Shown: positions 1-8,914, numbered from the stretch's first letter. The stretch: 64,000 nt of DNA from Halopseudomonas phragmitis (GCF_002056295.1 NZ_CP020100.1:1511501-1575500), one strand, 5' to 3'. The notes: a model not told the origin generated them from the letters alone. Numbers and translations are program-made.

Positions 1-362
1 TGATCAAGGATGGCGGTGCCAAAGCCGGTCTGGTATTCAACCCGGCGACCCCGCTGGACAGCCTCAAGTACGTGATGGACAAGATCGACATGATTCTGTT
101 GATGAGCGTTAACCCGGGCTTTGGTGGCCAGAAGTTCATTCCCGGTACACTCGACAAACTGCGTGAGGCGCGGGCGCTGATCGACGCCAGCGGTCGTGAG
201 ATTCGCCTGGAAATCGACGGTGGAGTCAACGAACAGAACATCCGCGCCATCGCCGAAGCCGGCGCAGACACCTTCGTGGCCGGCTCGGCAATCTTCAACA
301 AGCCGGACTACAAGGCCGTGATCGACAGCATGCGGGCGGAACTGGCACTGGCCCGGGGCTGA
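1..362 (+). CDS. rpe: Ribulose-phosphate 3-epimerase, C-terminal part
   Basis: This is the 3' part of a gene that begins before the window; the reading frame is open from base 3. The enzyme interconverts ribulose 5-phosphate and xylulose 5-phosphate in the pentose phosphate pathway. The sequence shows the TIM-barrel motifs expected of Rpe: a [12 protein letters not shown] segment that binds phosphate and carries part of the active site, the EIDGGVN strand with the second catalytic aspartate, and the late VAGSAIF phosphate-binding loop. It is followed by gph about 310 bases downstream. The rpe-gph-trpE order is familiar from pseudomonads. The family assignment is secure; only the N-terminus is unseen. 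Confidence 0.95.
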   Translation, partial: IKDGGAKAGLVFNPATPLDSLKYVMDKIDMILLMSVNPGFGGQKFIPGTLDKLREARALIDASGREIRLEIDGGVNEQNIRAIAEAGADTFVAGSAIFNKPDYKAVIDSMRAELALARG

Positions 363-370
363 TCCCTAGT

Positions 371-399
371 GGATTGCCGCGCTGCGCTCGCAATGACGG
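371..399 (-). repeat. Intergenic short repeat, CGTCATTGCGA family (copy 1)
   Basis: Read on the minus strand this is CCGTCATTGCGAGCG then a short GC-rich centre and CGGCAATCC. The same ends recur near 599, 12959, 13028, 13081 and 30788. It lies just after the rpe stop codon and points opposite to the copy at 599. Confidence 0.7.
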
Positions 400-401
400 C
401 T

Positions 402-554
402 GGGGTTAGGTCTCGGGTTGCCGCGGCCAAGACGTCGGCGGGTGCAGTTGGGCCACGGGTTGCCGCCGCCAAAACGTCGGCGGGGGGAGTTAGGTCCCGA
501 GCTGCGGCTCCTGAAGCGTTAGCGGGTGAGGTTGGTCCCCGGGTTGCCCTCCCT
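402..554. repeat. Degenerate 42-nt tandem repeat between rpe and gph
   Basis: Three full units and one partial unit of about 42 bases run from 402 to 554, sharing segments such as GGGTTGCCGC and CGTCGGCGGG. The unit length is a multiple of three, so one frame stays open and would read as a 14-residue repeat. That frame has only a GTG start inside the neighbouring short repeat and no ribosome-binding site. I treat the block as non-coding. It is bracketed by two oppositely oriented copies of the CGTCATTGCGA repeat (371-399 and 599-637), so almost all of this roughly 310-base gap is repeat DNA. Confidence 0.6.
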
Positions 555-598
555 TAGAAGATCGACGGGTGGTGGCGCCTGCGTCGTCCGCGCTTAAC

Positions 599-637
599 CG
601 TCATCGCGAAGGCCGCAGGCCTGTGGCGATCCACAGG
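599..637 (+). repeat. Intergenic short repeat, CGTCATTGCGA family (copy 2, variant)
   Basis: The sequence CGTCATCGCGAAGGCC, a short centre, then GGCCTGTGGCGATCCA is a variant of the repeat seen at 13028. It lies directly upstream of gph and would fall inside any longer reading frame of that gene, which argues for the short gph start. Confidence 0.65.
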
Positions 638-673
638 CTGAGCACGGCACACCGTTCATCGATAGGAACAGGC

Positions 674-1354
674 ATGAGTTTCTGGCAGCAACGCTTCAAT
701 GGCCAACTCCCCGAGCTGGTAATGTTCGACCTGGACGGCACTCTGATCGATTCGGTGCCTGATCTGGCCGCCGCAGTTGATGTCATGCTGACCGGGCTTG
801 GCCGGGCTCCGGCCGGAATCGACAAGGTCCGGCACTGGGTGGGTAATGGCGCCCGGGTGCTGGTACGCCGGGCTCTTGCCGATGCCATCGAGCATGACGC
901 GGTCGACGAGGCGCAGGCACAAGAGGCGCTGTCGCTGTTCCTGACGGCTTATGCTGGCGATCATTCGCGCAGCCAGCTCTACCCCGGGGCACGTCGCTTC
1001 CTCGATCACCTGGCCGCTGCGGGTGTGCCACTGGCGCTGATCACCAACAAACCGAGCCGCTTCCTGCCTGAGTTGCTGGCTGATAAAGGCCTTGGTGGCT
1101 ATTTCCGTTGGCAGATTGGCGGTGACAGCCTGCCGGTCCAGAAGCCTGATCCGGCCGCCTTGCAGAAGGTCATGGCCGAGGCCGGGGTTGAGCCCGGGCG
1201 GGCCTTGTTCGTCGGTGATTCGCGCAGTGACATTCTGGCCGCCCGTGCGGCTGGGGTAGCGGTGGTGGCGGTCAGTTATGGCTACAATCACGGTCGCCCG
1301 GTGGCCGAGGAAAACCCTGATCTGCTGGTTGATTCACTCGACACCCTCATATAG
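674..1354 (+). CDS. gph: Phosphoglycolate phosphatase (HAD family)
   Basis: This 226-residue protein dephosphorylates 2-phosphoglycolate, a product of DNA repair and oxidative metabolism. It is a haloacid dehalogenase-type hydrolase. The nucleophile motif FDLDGTLIDS lies near residue 18, a cap domain follows, then the ALITNKPSR motif II region, a conserved lysine in QKPDP, and the FVGDSRSDILAARAAG magnesium-binding motif. The frame stays open upstream to 569, but that stretch runs through an intergenic repeat. The ATG at 674 has AGGA 7 bases before it and gives the usual family length, so I start there. It sits between rpe and the trp leader. An alternative would be a related HAD phosphatase of broader specificity. 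Confidence 0.92.
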   Translation: MSFWQQRFNGQLPELVMFDLDGTLIDSVPDLAAAVDVMLTGLGRAPAGIDKVRHWVGNGARVLVRRALADAIEHDAVDEAQAQEALSLFLTAYAGDHSRSQLYPGARRFLDHLAAAGVPLALITNKPSRFLPELLADKGLGGYFRWQIGGDSLPVQKPDPAALQKVMAEAGVEPGRALFVGDSRSDILAARAAGVAVVAVSYGYNHGRPVAEENPDLLVDSLDTLI

Positions 1355-1426
1355 TCTTGCCTGGTATCTGAAATATTGCCCGCAGAGATTGATGGATCAG
1401 CCGTGTTTGTCAGCAACCGCAAACTG

Positions 1427-1471
1427 ATGAGAGTAATCAAGGCGCTCGCCCGTTGGCGCTGGCGTATCTGA
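1427..1471 (+). CDS. trpL: Putative trp leader peptide with two tryptophan codons
   Basis: A 14-codon frame upstream of trpE reads MRVIKALARWRWRI and stops at 1469-1471. Two of its last five residues are tryptophan, although tryptophan is rare overall. It is followed at once by a GC-rich hairpin (1479-1497), as expected of an attenuator. An in-frame GTG at 1403 would add eight residues; neither start has a strong ribosome-binding site. Attenuation control of trpE has been reported in Pseudomonas putida, so a leader here fits known biology. The peptide itself is my reading of the sequence. Confidence 0.6.
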   Translation: MRVIKALARWRWRI

Positions 1472-1478
1472 TTGTTTT

Positions 1479-1497
1479 GCCCGCGTAGAGCGCGGGC
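1479..1497 (+). promoter_or_regulatory. Hairpin after the trp leader, candidate attenuator stem
   Basis: A perfect 7-bp stem, GCCCGCG with CGCGGGC, encloses the loop TAGAG. It begins 8 bases after the leader stop codon and ends 44 bases before trpE. No clear U-run follows, so it is weak as a classical terminator; it may be a pausing or competing stem. Confidence 0.45.
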
Positions 1498-1541
1498 CCA
1501 GTGTTTGCGTGTGACAAAAAACTTGCCCCATGAGGCTGATC

Positions 1542-3023
1542 ATGACCCTAGACGAATTCCTACGCCTGGCCGCCCAGGACTACAATCGCATCCCGCTGGT
1601 GCGTGAAGTTCTCGCCGACCTCGATACCCCGCTGTCCACCTACCTGAAACTGGCTGACGCCCCCAACTCCTACCTGCTCGAATCGGTGCAGGGCGGTGAG
1701 AAATGGGGGCGCTACTCGATCATCGGCCTGCCGGCCCGTACTGTGTTGCGTGTCCATGGCCACACCGCCTGCATACTGGTCGATGGTGTTGAGACCGAGC
1801 GCCATGAATGTGCTGATCCGCTGGCCTTTGTCGAGACCTTCAAGGCCCGTTACCGGGTTTCCGACATCCCCGGGCTGCCGCGCTTTAATGGCGGTCTGGT
1901 CGGCTACTTCGGTTACGACAGCGTGCGCTATGTCGAGCAGCGCCTGGCTCATTGTCCGCATCCGGACCCACTGGGCACCCCGGACATTCTGCTGATGGTT
2001 TCCGATGAGGTTGTGGTGTTCGACAACCTGGCCGGCAAGCTGCACGCCATCGTGCTGGCCGACCCGGTCCAGGCCGACGCCTTCGCCGTGGCCAACGCCC
2101 GGCTGGATGAACTGCTGGCGCAGTTGCGGCAACCGCTGGCCCAGCGTCAGGCTCTGCGCCTGGACAACCCCCCAGACCGGGATGATCTGGACTATCGCGC
2201 CAGCTTCACCCGTGAAGATTTCGAGCGCGCGGTCGACAGCGTCAAGGAGTACATCCTCGCCGGCGACTGCATGCAGGTGGTGCTGTCGCAGCGCATGAGC
2301 ATCGACTTCAAGGCCGCGCCGATCGATCTGTACCGCGCCCTGCGCAGCCAGAATCCGACCCCTTACATGTACTTCTTCAACTTTGGTGACTTCCACGTGG
2401 TTGGCAGCTCGCCGGAAGTGCTGGTGCGGGTCGAGGACGGCGAAGTGACCGTGCGCCCGATTGCCGGCACCCGCCCGCGCGGCGCCACACCCGAGGCCGA
2501 CCTGGCGCTGGAGCAGGATCTGCTGGCCGATGCCAAGGAAATTGCCGAACACCTGATGCTGATCGACCTGGGCCGCAATGACGTGGGCCGGGTAGCCAAG
2601 GTCGGCCAGGTGTGGGTCACCGAACAGATGGTGATCGAGCGCTATTCCAACGTCATGCACATCGTTTCCAACGTCAAGGGCCAGTTGCTTGACGAGCTCA
2701 ACGCCATGGATGCGCTGCGTGCCATTCTGCCGGCCGGCACTCTGTCCGGCGCGCCGAAGATCCGCGCGATGGAAATCATCGACGAGCTGGAGCCGGTCAA
2801 GCGTGGTGTCTACGGCGGCGCGGTGGGCTACTGGGCCTGGAACGGCAATATGGACACCGCCATTGCCATCCGCACCGCGGTGATCAAGGACGCAGAGCTT
2901 CACGTTCAGGCCGGGGCCGGCATCGTTGCCGACTCGGTGCCCGAGCGCGAGTGGGAGGAAACCATAAACAAGCGCCGGGCCATGTTCCGCGCCGTGGCGC
3001 TGGCCGAACAGTCGGCCGAGTGA
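1542..3023 (+). CDS. trpE: Anthranilate synthase component I
   Basis: TrpE makes anthranilate from chorismate using ammonia supplied by TrpG, the first step of tryptophan synthesis. The product is 493 residues, close to the usual Pseudomonas length. The LLES motif near residues 45-48 belongs to the tryptophan feedback site. The C-terminal chorismate-binding domain shows PIAGTRPRG, the [14 protein letters not shown] segment and [18 protein letters not shown]. An ATG at 1530 is also in frame, but the ATG at 1542 gives the N-terminus [10 protein letters not shown] typical of the family and has TGAGG 6 bases before it. The gene follows a tryptophan-rich leader peptide and ends only 10 bases before trpG, suggesting joint transcription. 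Confidence 0.97.
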   Translation: MTLDEFLRLAAQDYNRIPLVREVLADLDTPLSTYLKLADAPNSYLLESVQGGEKWGRYSIIGLPARTVLRVHGHTACILVDGVETERHECADPLAFVETFKARYRVSDIPGLPRFNGGLVGYFGYDSVRYVEQRLAHCPHPDPLGTPDILLMVSDEVVVFDNLAGKLHAIVLADPVQADAFAVANARLDELLAQLRQPLAQRQALRLDNPPDRDDLDYRASFTREDFERAVDSVKEYILAGDCMQVVLSQRMSIDFKAAPIDLYRALRSQNPTPYMYFFNFGDFHVVGSSPEVLVRVEDGEVTVRPIAGTRPRGATPEADLALEQDLLADAKEIAEHLMLIDLGRNDVGRVAKVGQVWVTEQMVIERYSNVMHIVSNVKGQLLDELNAMDALRAILPAGTLSGAPKIRAMEIIDELEPVKRGVYGGAVGYWAWNGNMDTAIAIRTAVIKDAELHVQAGAGIVADSVPEREWEETINKRRAMFRAVALAEQSAE

Positions 3024-3033
3024 GGGAATAACC

Positions 3034-3627
3034 ATGCTACTGATGATCGATAACTACGATTCCTTCACCTACAACGTGGTGCAGTATCTCGGCGAGCTGG
3101 GTGCCGAGGTCAAGGTGGTGCGTAATGACGAACTCACGGTCGAGCAGATCGAGGCCCTGCAGCCCGAGCGTATTGTGATTTCCCCCGGCCCCTGTACGCC
3201 GACTGAGGCCGGCGTATCGGTGCCGGTGTTGCAGCATTTCGCCGGCCAGTTGCCGATTCTCGGCATCTGTCTGGGCCACCAGAGTATCGGCCAGGCCTTC
3301 GGTGGTGAAGTGGTACGTGCCCGCGAGGTTATGCACGGCAAGACCAGTCCGGTCTATCATGAACATCTCGGGGTGTTCGAGGGCTTGGCCAATCCGCTCA
3401 CTGTGACCCGCTACCACTCGCTGGTAGTGCGCCGCGAGAGCTTGCCGGCGTGCCTGGAAGTCACCGCCTGGACCCAGCATGCCGACGGTTCGGTGGATGA
3501 AATCATGGGCCTGCGCCATCGTCAGTACATGATCGAGGGCGTGCAGTTTCACCCCGAATCGATTCTGACCGAACAGGGCCACGAACTGCTGGCCAACTTC
3601 CTCAAGCAACAGGGTGGAGTACGCTGA
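3034..3627 (+). CDS. trpG: Anthranilate synthase component II (glutamine amidotransferase)
   Basis: TrpG hydrolyses glutamine and channels ammonia to TrpE; in many bacteria it also serves as PabA for aminodeoxychorismate synthase. This 197-residue class I amidotransferase has the nucleophile cysteine at residue 79 in GICLGHQ, and the His-Glu pair of the triad in FHPES near residues 173-175. The oxyanion motif SPGPCTP lies near residue 50. Its stop codon overlaps the trpD start by one base, so the two are translationally coupled. In P. aeruginosa the R/F-pyocin genes separate trpE from trpG; here only 10 bases lie between them. Confidence 0.96.
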   Translation: MLLMIDNYDSFTYNVVQYLGELGAEVKVVRNDELTVEQIEALQPERIVISPGPCTPTEAGVSVPVLQHFAGQLPILGICLGHQSIGQAFGGEVVRAREVMHGKTSPVYHEHLGVFEGLANPLTVTRYHSLVVRRESLPACLEVTAWTQHADGSVDEIMGLRHRQYMIEGVQFHPESILTEQGHELLANFLKQQGGVR

Positions 3628-4676
3628 TGGATATCAAGGAGGCGCTCAACCGGGTCGTCAGCAATCTGGATCTGACGACCGAAGAGATGCAGGCGGTGAT
3701 GCGCGAGATCATGACCGGCCAATGCACGGATGCGCAGATCGGCGCATTCCTGATGGGCATGCGGATGAAGAGCGAGACCATCGACGAGATCGTCGGTGCG
3801 GTGTCGGTGATGCGTGAACTGGCGCGCCGGGTCGAGTTGTCGAGCCTGGACCATGTGGTCGATGTGGTCGGCACCGGTGGCGATGGCGCCAACATTTTCA
3901 ACGTGTCTTCGGCATCGGTGTTCGTGGTGGCCGCAGCCGGTGGCAAGGTCGCCAAGCACGGCAATCGCGCGGTGTCCGGCAAGAGCGGCAGTGCTGATTT
4001 GCTGGAGGCGGCTGGCATCTATCTGGAGCTGAGCCCCGAACAGGTCGCCCGCTGCATTGAAAGTGTCGGCGTCGGTTTCATGTTCGCCCAGGTTCACCAC
4101 AGCGCCATGCGCCATGCCGCCGGCCCGCGCCGTGAGTTGGGCCTGCGGACCCTGTTCAACATGCTCGGGCCGCTGACCAATCCAGCCGGTGTCCGGCATC
4201 AGGTGGTCGGGGTGTTCAGCCAGGCACTATGCCGACCGCTGGCCGAAGTGCTCAAGCGCCTGGGCAGCGAGCATGTTCTGGTGGTGCATTCCAAGGATGG
4301 GCTCGATGAGTTCAGCCTGGCGGCCCCCAGCTATGTCGCCGAGCTGAAAAATGGCGAGATCAGCGAATACTGGGTGCAGCCCGAGGATGTCGGCCTGCGT
4401 AGCCAGAGCCTGATCGGCTTGACCGTCGATTCACCGCAGGCTTCGCTGGCGCTGGTGCGCGATGCGCTGGGCAAACGCGCGACCGAAGCTGGCGAAAAAG
4501 CTGCCGATATGATCATTCTCAATGCCGGTGCAGCGCTGTACGCCGCCGACCTGGCCGGCACCCTGAGCGACGGCGTGAAGCTGGCCTCGGATGCATTGTA
4601 CTCGGGCCTGGCCCGTGAGAAGCTCAATGAGCTGGTGGCCTTTACCGAGGTATTCCGCGAGGAGTCTGAACAATGA
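3627..4676 (+). CDS. trpD: Anthranilate phosphoribosyltransferase
   Basis: TrpD joins anthranilate to PRPP, giving phosphoribosyl anthranilate, the second step of the pathway. The 349-residue protein has the small N-terminal helical domain and then the PRPP-binding motif [15 protein letters not shown] near residues 80-94. Other family marks are [19 protein letters not shown] and the [30 protein letters not shown] region, which carries anthranilate-contacting residues. It starts inside the trpG stop codon and its own stop overlaps the trpC start in an ATGA arrangement. This places it firmly in a trpEGDC transcription unit. No anomalies were seen. Confidence 0.97.
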   Translation: MDIKEALNRVVSNLDLTTEEMQAVMREIMTGQCTDAQIGAFLMGMRMKSETIDEIVGAVSVMRELARRVELSSLDHVVDVVGTGGDGANIFNVSSASVFVVAAAGGKVAKHGNRAVSGKSGSADLLEAAGIYLELSPEQVARCIESVGVGFMFAQVHHSAMRHAAGPRRELGLRTLFNMLGPLTNPAGVRHQVVGVFSQALCRPLAEVLKRLGSEHVLVVHSKDGLDEFSLAAPSYVAELKNGEISEYWVQPEDVGLRSQSLIGLTVDSPQASLALVRDALGKRATEAGEKAADMIILNAGAALYAADLAGTLSDGVKLASDALYSGLAREKLNELVAFTEVFREESEQ

Positions 4677-5467
4677 GCGTGCCGACCATCCTGCAGAAAA
4701 TTGTCGAGCGCAAGTACGAGGAAGTGGCCGAGCGGCGAGCTCAGACTTCGCTGGCTGAACTGGAAAAGCTGGCCGCCAGTGCCGATGCCCCGCGCGGATT
4801 TGCCAAGGCCCTGATGCGCAAGGCTGAAGCGCGTGAGCCGGCAGTGATCGCCGAGGTCAAGAAGGCTTCGCCGAGCAAGGGCGTGCTGCGTGAAAACTTC
4901 AATCCGGCCGAAATTGCCGTGAGTTACGAGAAGGGCGGGGCGACCTGCCTGTCGGTGCTCACCGATATCGACTTTTTCCAGGGCCACGATGACTATCTGC
5001 GTCAGGCCCGGGCGGCCTGCAGCCTGCCGGTGATCCGCAAGGACTTTCTGGTCGATCCCTATCAGGTGGTCGAGGCGCGCGCCATGGGGGCTGACTGCGT
5101 CCTGCTGATTGCCGCCGTGCTGGAAGATGCGCAGATGGCCGAGCTGGCCCATGTGGCCCATACCCACGGCCTGGATGTGCTGGTTGAGGTGCATGACGGC
5201 ATTGAGCTGGACCGGGCGTTGCACCTGGATACTCCGCTGATCGGCATCAACAACCGCAATCTGCACACCTTCGAAGTCAGCCTCGATACCACTCTGGAAC
5301 TGTTGCCGAAGATCCCACCCGAGCGCCTGCTGGTGACCGAAAGCGGTATTCTCAACCGTGCCGATGTCGAGCTGATGCTGGCCCATGACATCTATAGCTT
5401 CCTGGTTGGCGAAGCCTTTATGCGTGCCGAGGATCCAGGGGCGGAGCTGAAGCGGCTGTTTTTCTGA
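4673..5467 (+). CDS. trpC: Indole-3-glycerol phosphate synthase
   Basis: TrpC closes the indole ring by converting carboxyphenylamino-deoxyribulose phosphate to indole-3-glycerol phosphate. At 264 residues it is a single-function TIM barrel, not fused to TrpF as in enterobacteria. Catalytic residues are visible in [11 protein letters not shown] (Glu 61 and Lys 63) and in the [13 protein letters not shown] strand; [11 protein letters not shown] and VTESGI are later barrel motifs. The start overlaps the trpD stop by four bases. The operon appears to end here: the next gene is 136 bases on, after a GC-rich imperfect hairpin around 5479-5510. trpF, trpB and trpA are not in the window. Confidence 0.97.
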   Translation: MSVPTILQKIVERKYEEVAERRAQTSLAELEKLAASADAPRGFAKALMRKAEAREPAVIAEVKKASPSKGVLRENFNPAEIAVSYEKGGATCLSVLTDIDFFQGHDDYLRQARAACSLPVIRKDFLVDPYQVVEARAMGADCVLLIAAVLEDAQMAELAHVAHTHGLDVLVEVHDGIELDRALHLDTPLIGINNRNLHTFEVSLDTTLELLPKIPPERLLVTESGILNRADVELMLAHDIYSFLVGEAFMRAEDPGAELKRLFF

Positions 5468-5508
5468 TTCCTGCCGATGTGCGCACGCCCCAGCGGCGGG
5501 CGCGCAAC

Positions 5509-5527
5509 CTATCTAGAAAATAGATAG
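5509..5527. promoter_or_regulatory. Palindrome upstream of the cytochrome b561-yceI pair
   Basis: CTATCTA and TAGATAG are perfect 7-bp arms around the spacer GAAAA, about 75 bases before the cytochrome b561 start. The position and AT-rich symmetry suit a repressor operator, though no cognate regulator lies next to it. Function is inferred only. Confidence 0.35.
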
Positions 5528-5603
5528 CAGTCAGCAGATTTTTCCGCTTTTTACCCGCTACTCTCGATGTGAGAATGCTTTGCATCACATTGGAGTGGCA
5601 GTC

Positions 5604-6188
5604 ATGGCTTTCAGGAATACTCATACTCGTTACGGGCTGGTCACCGTGCTGTTGCACTGGGGCGTGGCTGTAACCGTCATTGGTCTGGCCATCCTCGGCC
5701 TGTGGATGACCGACCTCAGCTACTACAGCCCCTACTATCGCAGTGCCCCATTCTGGCACAAGAGCATCGGGATCGCCCTGGCTGCGGTGCTGGTGTTGCG
5801 TCTGCTGTGGCGCTGGATCAACCCCAAACCGGCCCATCTGCCCAACCATGCGCGCTGGGAGGTGCGTCTGGCGTCGGCAGTGCATGGTCTGCTGTATCTG
5901 CTGCTGTTCATGATTGTCATCAGCGGCTATCTGATTTCCACCGCGCGCGGGCAGGGTATCAGTGTGTTCGGCTGGTTCGAGTTGCCGGCGCTGGTCAGCG
6001 GTCTGCCGCGCCAGGAGGATCGGGCCGGTGATCTACACTTCTGGTCTGCCATGCTGTTGCTGGGGTTGGTGGCGCTGCATGCGCTGGGCGCTCTGAAACA
6101 CCATTTTATCGACCGTGATGACACCTTGCGACGCATGCTGGGCCTGCGCCCTCGGGCTTCACTTGAAAATTCAACCAAGGAGAAATGA
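5604..6188 (+). CDS. Cytochrome b561 family membrane protein
   Basis: This 194-residue protein is a four-helix membrane cytochrome of the bacterial b561 type (CybB-like), which carries two b-type hemes and moves electrons from quinol. Histidines that could bind heme are visible in TVLLHWGVA near residue 20, [20 protein letters not shown] and [25 protein letters not shown] start at the ATG at 5604, which has GGAG 9 bases upstream; a TTG at 5580 is in frame but has no ribosome-binding site. The yceI gene starts two bases after its stop. Cytochrome b561 with YceI is a recurrent pair, and this YceI type is thought to bind an isoprenoid quinone. Confidence 0.88.
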   Translation: MAFRNTHTRYGLVTVLLHWGVAVTVIGLAILGLWMTDLSYYSPYYRSAPFWHKSIGIALAAVLVLRLLWRWINPKPAHLPNHARWEVRLASAVHGLLYLLLFMIVISGYLISTARGQGISVFGWFELPALVSGLPRQEDRAGDLHFWSAMLLLGLVALHALGALKHHFIDRDDTLRRMLGLRPRASLENSTKEK

Positions 6189-6189
6189 T

Positions 6190-6768
6190 ATGAAAAAGAC
6201 CTTCGCTGCCTTGATGCTGGGTTCTGCCATGGGCCTGGCCGGCATGAGCGCCCAGGCTGCTGATTACGTGATCGACAAGGAAGGCCAGCACGCCTTCATC
6301 AACTTCAAGATCAGTCATCTGGGTATGAGCTGGCTGTATGGCCGGTTCAACGACTTCGAAGGGACGTTCAGCTGGGATGCCGAGCAGCCGGCTGAAAGCC
6401 AGGTGCAGGTCACCATCAATACCGCCAGCGTCGATTCCAACCATGCCGAGCGTGACCGCCACCTGCGCAGTGCCGACTTCCTCAACGTCAGCCGGCATCC
6501 GCAGGCGACCTTCAAGTCTACGGGCGTGGAAATGACTGGCGACGACAGCGCCAAGGTCAATGGTGAGCTGACCCTCAACGGGGTGACTCGACCGGTTGTA
6601 CTGGACGCCCGTTTCATGGGCGAGGGTGAAGATCCGTGGGGTGGTTACCGGGCCGGCTTTGAGGCTTACACCACGCTGAAGCTGAAGGACTTTGATATCG
6701 CCATGGACCTGGGGCCGACCTCGCAGGAAGTTGAGCTGCTGCTGACTATCGAGGGGATTCGTCAGTAA
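6190..6768 (+). CDS. yceI: YceI family periplasmic lipid-binding protein
   Basis: The 192-residue product begins with a clear signal peptide, [23 protein letters not shown], cleaved before ADYVID. The mature part is a YceI lipocalin-like beta barrel; the opening [30 protein letters not shown], the middle [24 protein letters not shown] and TLNGVTRPV are typical of the family. Structures of relatives show a bound polyisoprenoid, so a role in quinone binding or transport next to the b561 cytochrome is plausible. AAGGAG lies 7 bases before the ATG, within the end of the preceding gene. A strong hairpin terminator follows. Confidence 0.93.
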   Translation: MKKTFAALMLGSAMGLAGMSAQAADYVIDKEGQHAFINFKISHLGMSWLYGRFNDFEGTFSWDAEQPAESQVQVTINTASVDSNHAERDRHLRSADFLNVSRHPQATFKSTGVEMTGDDSAKVNGELTLNGVTRPVVLDARFMGEGEDPWGGYRAGFEAYTTLKLKDFDIAMDLGPTSQEVELLLTIEGIRQ

Positions 6769-6779
6769 CTGCTAAGCGG

Positions 6780-6827
6780 CGCAGGCAGTATGCCCGAAAG
6801 GCGTGCTGCCTGCGTCGTTGAGTTTTT
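6780..6827 (+). terminator. Rho-independent terminator after yceI
   Basis: A 15-bp stem, with two G-T wobble pairs, joins 6780-6794 to 6800-6814 around the loop CGAAA. The strand continues with TCGTTGAGTTTTT, a T-rich tail at 6815-6827. Confidence 0.85.
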
Positions 6828-6885
6828 CGCAACGGTTTGTCCCGAGCGCTCTCGCTGCTTGGGCAAAGCGGTTTCTGGTAGCATT

Positions 6886-6904
6886 GCAAACAATAATTAT
6901 TCGC
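6886..6904. promoter_or_regulatory. Probable Fur box
   Basis: GCAAACAATAATTATTCGC matches 12 of 19 positions of the classical Fur consensus, including the central ATAAT and ATT. It lies 51 bases before the ABC importer's binding-protein gene. Iron control of that operon is the natural inference. Confidence 0.55.
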
Positions 6905-6955
6905 AAGAATGTTGTCGTATGCGAATCGTCTGCAATACGCTGCCAAGGAACTCCG

Positions 6956-7891
6956 ATGCTCCCCCATGCTCTTCGTCGTGGCCTGTCTGTGACTGGCCTG
7001 TTGCTGGCCACCAGCTTTTCAGCCGCCGCTCTGGCCAATGAAACCGTCACCATCCAGCACAGCAGTGGCGAGACTGAAGTCCCGGTCAACCCGCAAAAAG
7101 CCGTGGTCATCGACTGGTCGACCCTGGATACCCTGCAGCAACTGGGCGTAACCGTGCAGGGCACGCCAAGCAACACTGCCCCCGAACTGCTTAAGCAATA
7201 CCGTGACGGTGATTTCATCCGTGCCGGCAGTCTGTTCGAGCCGGATCTGGAAGTGCTGCAGAGCACTCAGCCGGATCTGATTATTACCGGACGTCGGGCA
7301 CAGGGGCAGTATGCCGAAGTGGCCAAGTTCGGTCCGACCATCGATGTGACTCCCGATCCCAAGGACCTGCTTGGCAGCCTGGAGCGCAACACCCGACTGC
7401 TGGGCCAGATCTATGCCAGGGAAGCTGAAGCCGAGGCGCTGATTTCCAAGCTTGAGGCGTCGGTCCAGGAGCTGCGCAAACTGACCGCTGAGCAGGGTAA
7501 TGGCCTGCTGGTACTGACCACCGGCGGGCGCATGGCAGCCTTCGGCAGTGGCACCCGCTTCGGCATGATCCACGATGTGTTCGGTTTGCCGCAGGCGGTC
7601 GATAATCTGCAGGTTGGTCGTCATGGGCACTCGGTATCGTTTGAGTTTCTGCTCGAAGCCAATCCGGACTGGTTGTTCGTCATGGACCGTGATGCCGCCA
7701 TCGGTCGTGAGGGTGTCGCCGCGGCCCAGTTGATGGACAACGAGTTGGTCAAGGCCACCACTGCCGGGCAGAAAGGCCAGATCGTCTATCTGGATCCGGT
7801 CAGCTGGTACTTGCTCGACAACAGTGGTATCGGCGTCATGCAGACCAGTGTCGAAACCCTGATCGAAGCCTTTTCTGCCGCCAATCGTTAA
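6956..7891 (+). CDS. Siderophore ABC transporter, substrate-binding protein
   Basis: This 311-residue periplasmic protein probably captures an iron-siderophore complex for the permeases encoded next. It has a signal peptide ending in SFSAAALA and then a fold of the YclQ/CeuE/FatB group: VNPQKAVVIDWSTLDTLQQLGV, the PDLIITGRRAQGQYAEVAKFGPTIDV segment, and the late NPDWLFVMDRDAAIG and IVYLDPVSWYL strands. The frame is open from 6803, but the ATG at 6956 begins the signal peptide and has AAGGA 6 bases before it. A probable Fur box lies upstream. I saw no lipobox. The exact siderophore cannot be read from sequence. Confidence 0.88.
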   Translation: MLPHALRRGLSVTGLLLATSFSAAALANETVTIQHSSGETEVPVNPQKAVVIDWSTLDTLQQLGVTVQGTPSNTAPELLKQYRDGDFIRAGSLFEPDLEVLQSTQPDLIITGRRAQGQYAEVAKFGPTIDVTPDPKDLLGSLERNTRLLGQIYAREAEAEALISKLEASVQELRKLTAEQGNGLLVLTTGGRMAAFGSGTRFGMIHDVFGLPQAVDNLQVGRHGHSVSFEFLLEANPDWLFVMDRDAAIGREGVAAAQLMDNELVKATTAGQKGQIVYLDPVSWYLLDNSGIGVMQTSVETLIEAFSAANR

Positions 7892-7903
7892 GACCCTGCC
7901 TTG

Positions 7904-8914
7904 ATGCCCGGTTCAGAACTAACCCCACGCGGAGCCTCGGCTCCGCGCGTTACTGTGTGGCTGATCATCCTGCTGGCGCTGGTGGTTGGGCTGGCCTTAT
8001 GGAGCCTGAACGTCGGTGCCAGCCGCATGAGCCTGCTCAATGTGCTGACCGGCGATCCGGATGATCGGCTGTCGAAAATCCTCTTCGCCAGCCGCCTGCC
8101 GCGTACCCTGGCCTTGCTGCTGGCCGGTTCGGCACTAGCGGTAGCCGGGCTGATTCTGCAGATGATGGCGCGCAACCGCCTGGTTGAGCCATCCACCGTC
8201 GGCACCATGGAAGCGGCCGCGCTGGGCCTGCTGGTACTGGCCTGGCTGGCACCGGGGGCTCCACTGCCACTGCGCTTTGCGCTGGTCAGTGTGTTTGCGC
8301 TGGGCGGCACGCTGATCTTTCTGGCCGTACTGCGGCGCATTGCCCTGCGCTCGGCGCTGATCGTACCGCTGGTGGGGCTGGTACTGGCCGGGGTGATTGC
8401 CGCCGCCGGGGCGCTGCTGGCTCAACAACTGGATCTGAGCCAGTCACTCCGGGCCTGGAACAGTGGCGATTTTTCCGCCGTGCTGCGCGGTCGTTATGAG
8501 CTGTTGTGGCTGGCTGCCGGTCTGACCGTGGTCGCTATGCTGGCCGCTGATCGCTTTACCGTGATCGGCTTAGGCAAGGACTTTGCCACTAACGTCGGGG
8601 TCAACTATGGCCGGCTGATGCTGCTTGGCTTGCTGCTGGTGGCGATGATTTCCGCCAGCGTGGTGGTCGTGGTCGGTGCCATTCCCTTTATCGGTCTGGT
8701 GGCCCCCAATCTGGTGCGCTGGCTCTGTGGTGATCAGTTGCGCCGTAGCATCCCGCTGGTGGCTTTGCTCGGCGCGGCCTTGATGCTGGCAGCTGATCTG
8801 GCCGGAAGGCTGATCATTCATCCGTTCGAGGTCCCGTCGTCCGGCTTGCTGGCCGTGACCGGCTGCCTGGTGTTCTTGGTGATTCTGATTCGGGGGCGCA
8901 AGCAATGGGCCTGA
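7904..8914 (+). CDS. Siderophore ABC transporter, permease 1 (FecCD family)
   Basis: This 336-residue protein is a polytopic inner-membrane permease of the FecCD/BtuC type, with about nine or ten hydrophobic helices. Family marks include the opening SLNVGASRMSLLNVLTG with SRLPRTLALLLAGSALAVAGLILQMMARN, and the coupling region GAIPFIGLVAPNLVRWLCGDQLRRSIPLVALLGAALMLAADLAGR. The start at 7904 lies 12 bases after the binding-protein stop and lacks a strong ribosome-binding site; a TTG directly before it is possible. Its end overlaps the second permease by 10 bases. The two permeases should pair as a heterodimer, as in the YclNO and FatDC systems. Confidence 0.92.
   Translation: MPGSELTPRGASAPRVTVWLIILLALVVGLALWSLNVGASRMSLLNVLTGDPDDRLSKILFASRLPRTLALLLAGSALAVAGLILQMMARNRLVEPSTVGTMEAAALGLLVLAWLAPGAPLPLRFALVSVFALGGTLIFLAVLRRIALRSALIVPLVGLVLAGVIAAAGALLAQQLDLSQSLRAWNSGDFSAVLRGRYELLWLAAGLTVVAMLAADRFTVIGLGKDFATNVGVNYGRLMLLGLLLVAMISASVVVVVGAIPFIGLVAPNLVRWLCGDQLRRSIPLVALLGAALMLAADLAGRLIIHPFEVPSSGLLAVTGCLVFLVILIRGRKQWA

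Noticed and set aside
369-557. A 62-codon frame with a 14-residue repeat between rpe and gph
   Set aside because: It starts at a GTG inside an intergenic repeat, has no ribosome-binding site, and its regularity comes from the 42-base tandem DNA repeat.
1560-3035. A 491-codon open frame on the minus strand opposite trpE
   Set aside because: It is a codon-bias shadow. trpE on the other strand has all family motifs, and the antisense product resembles no protein and has no ribosome site.
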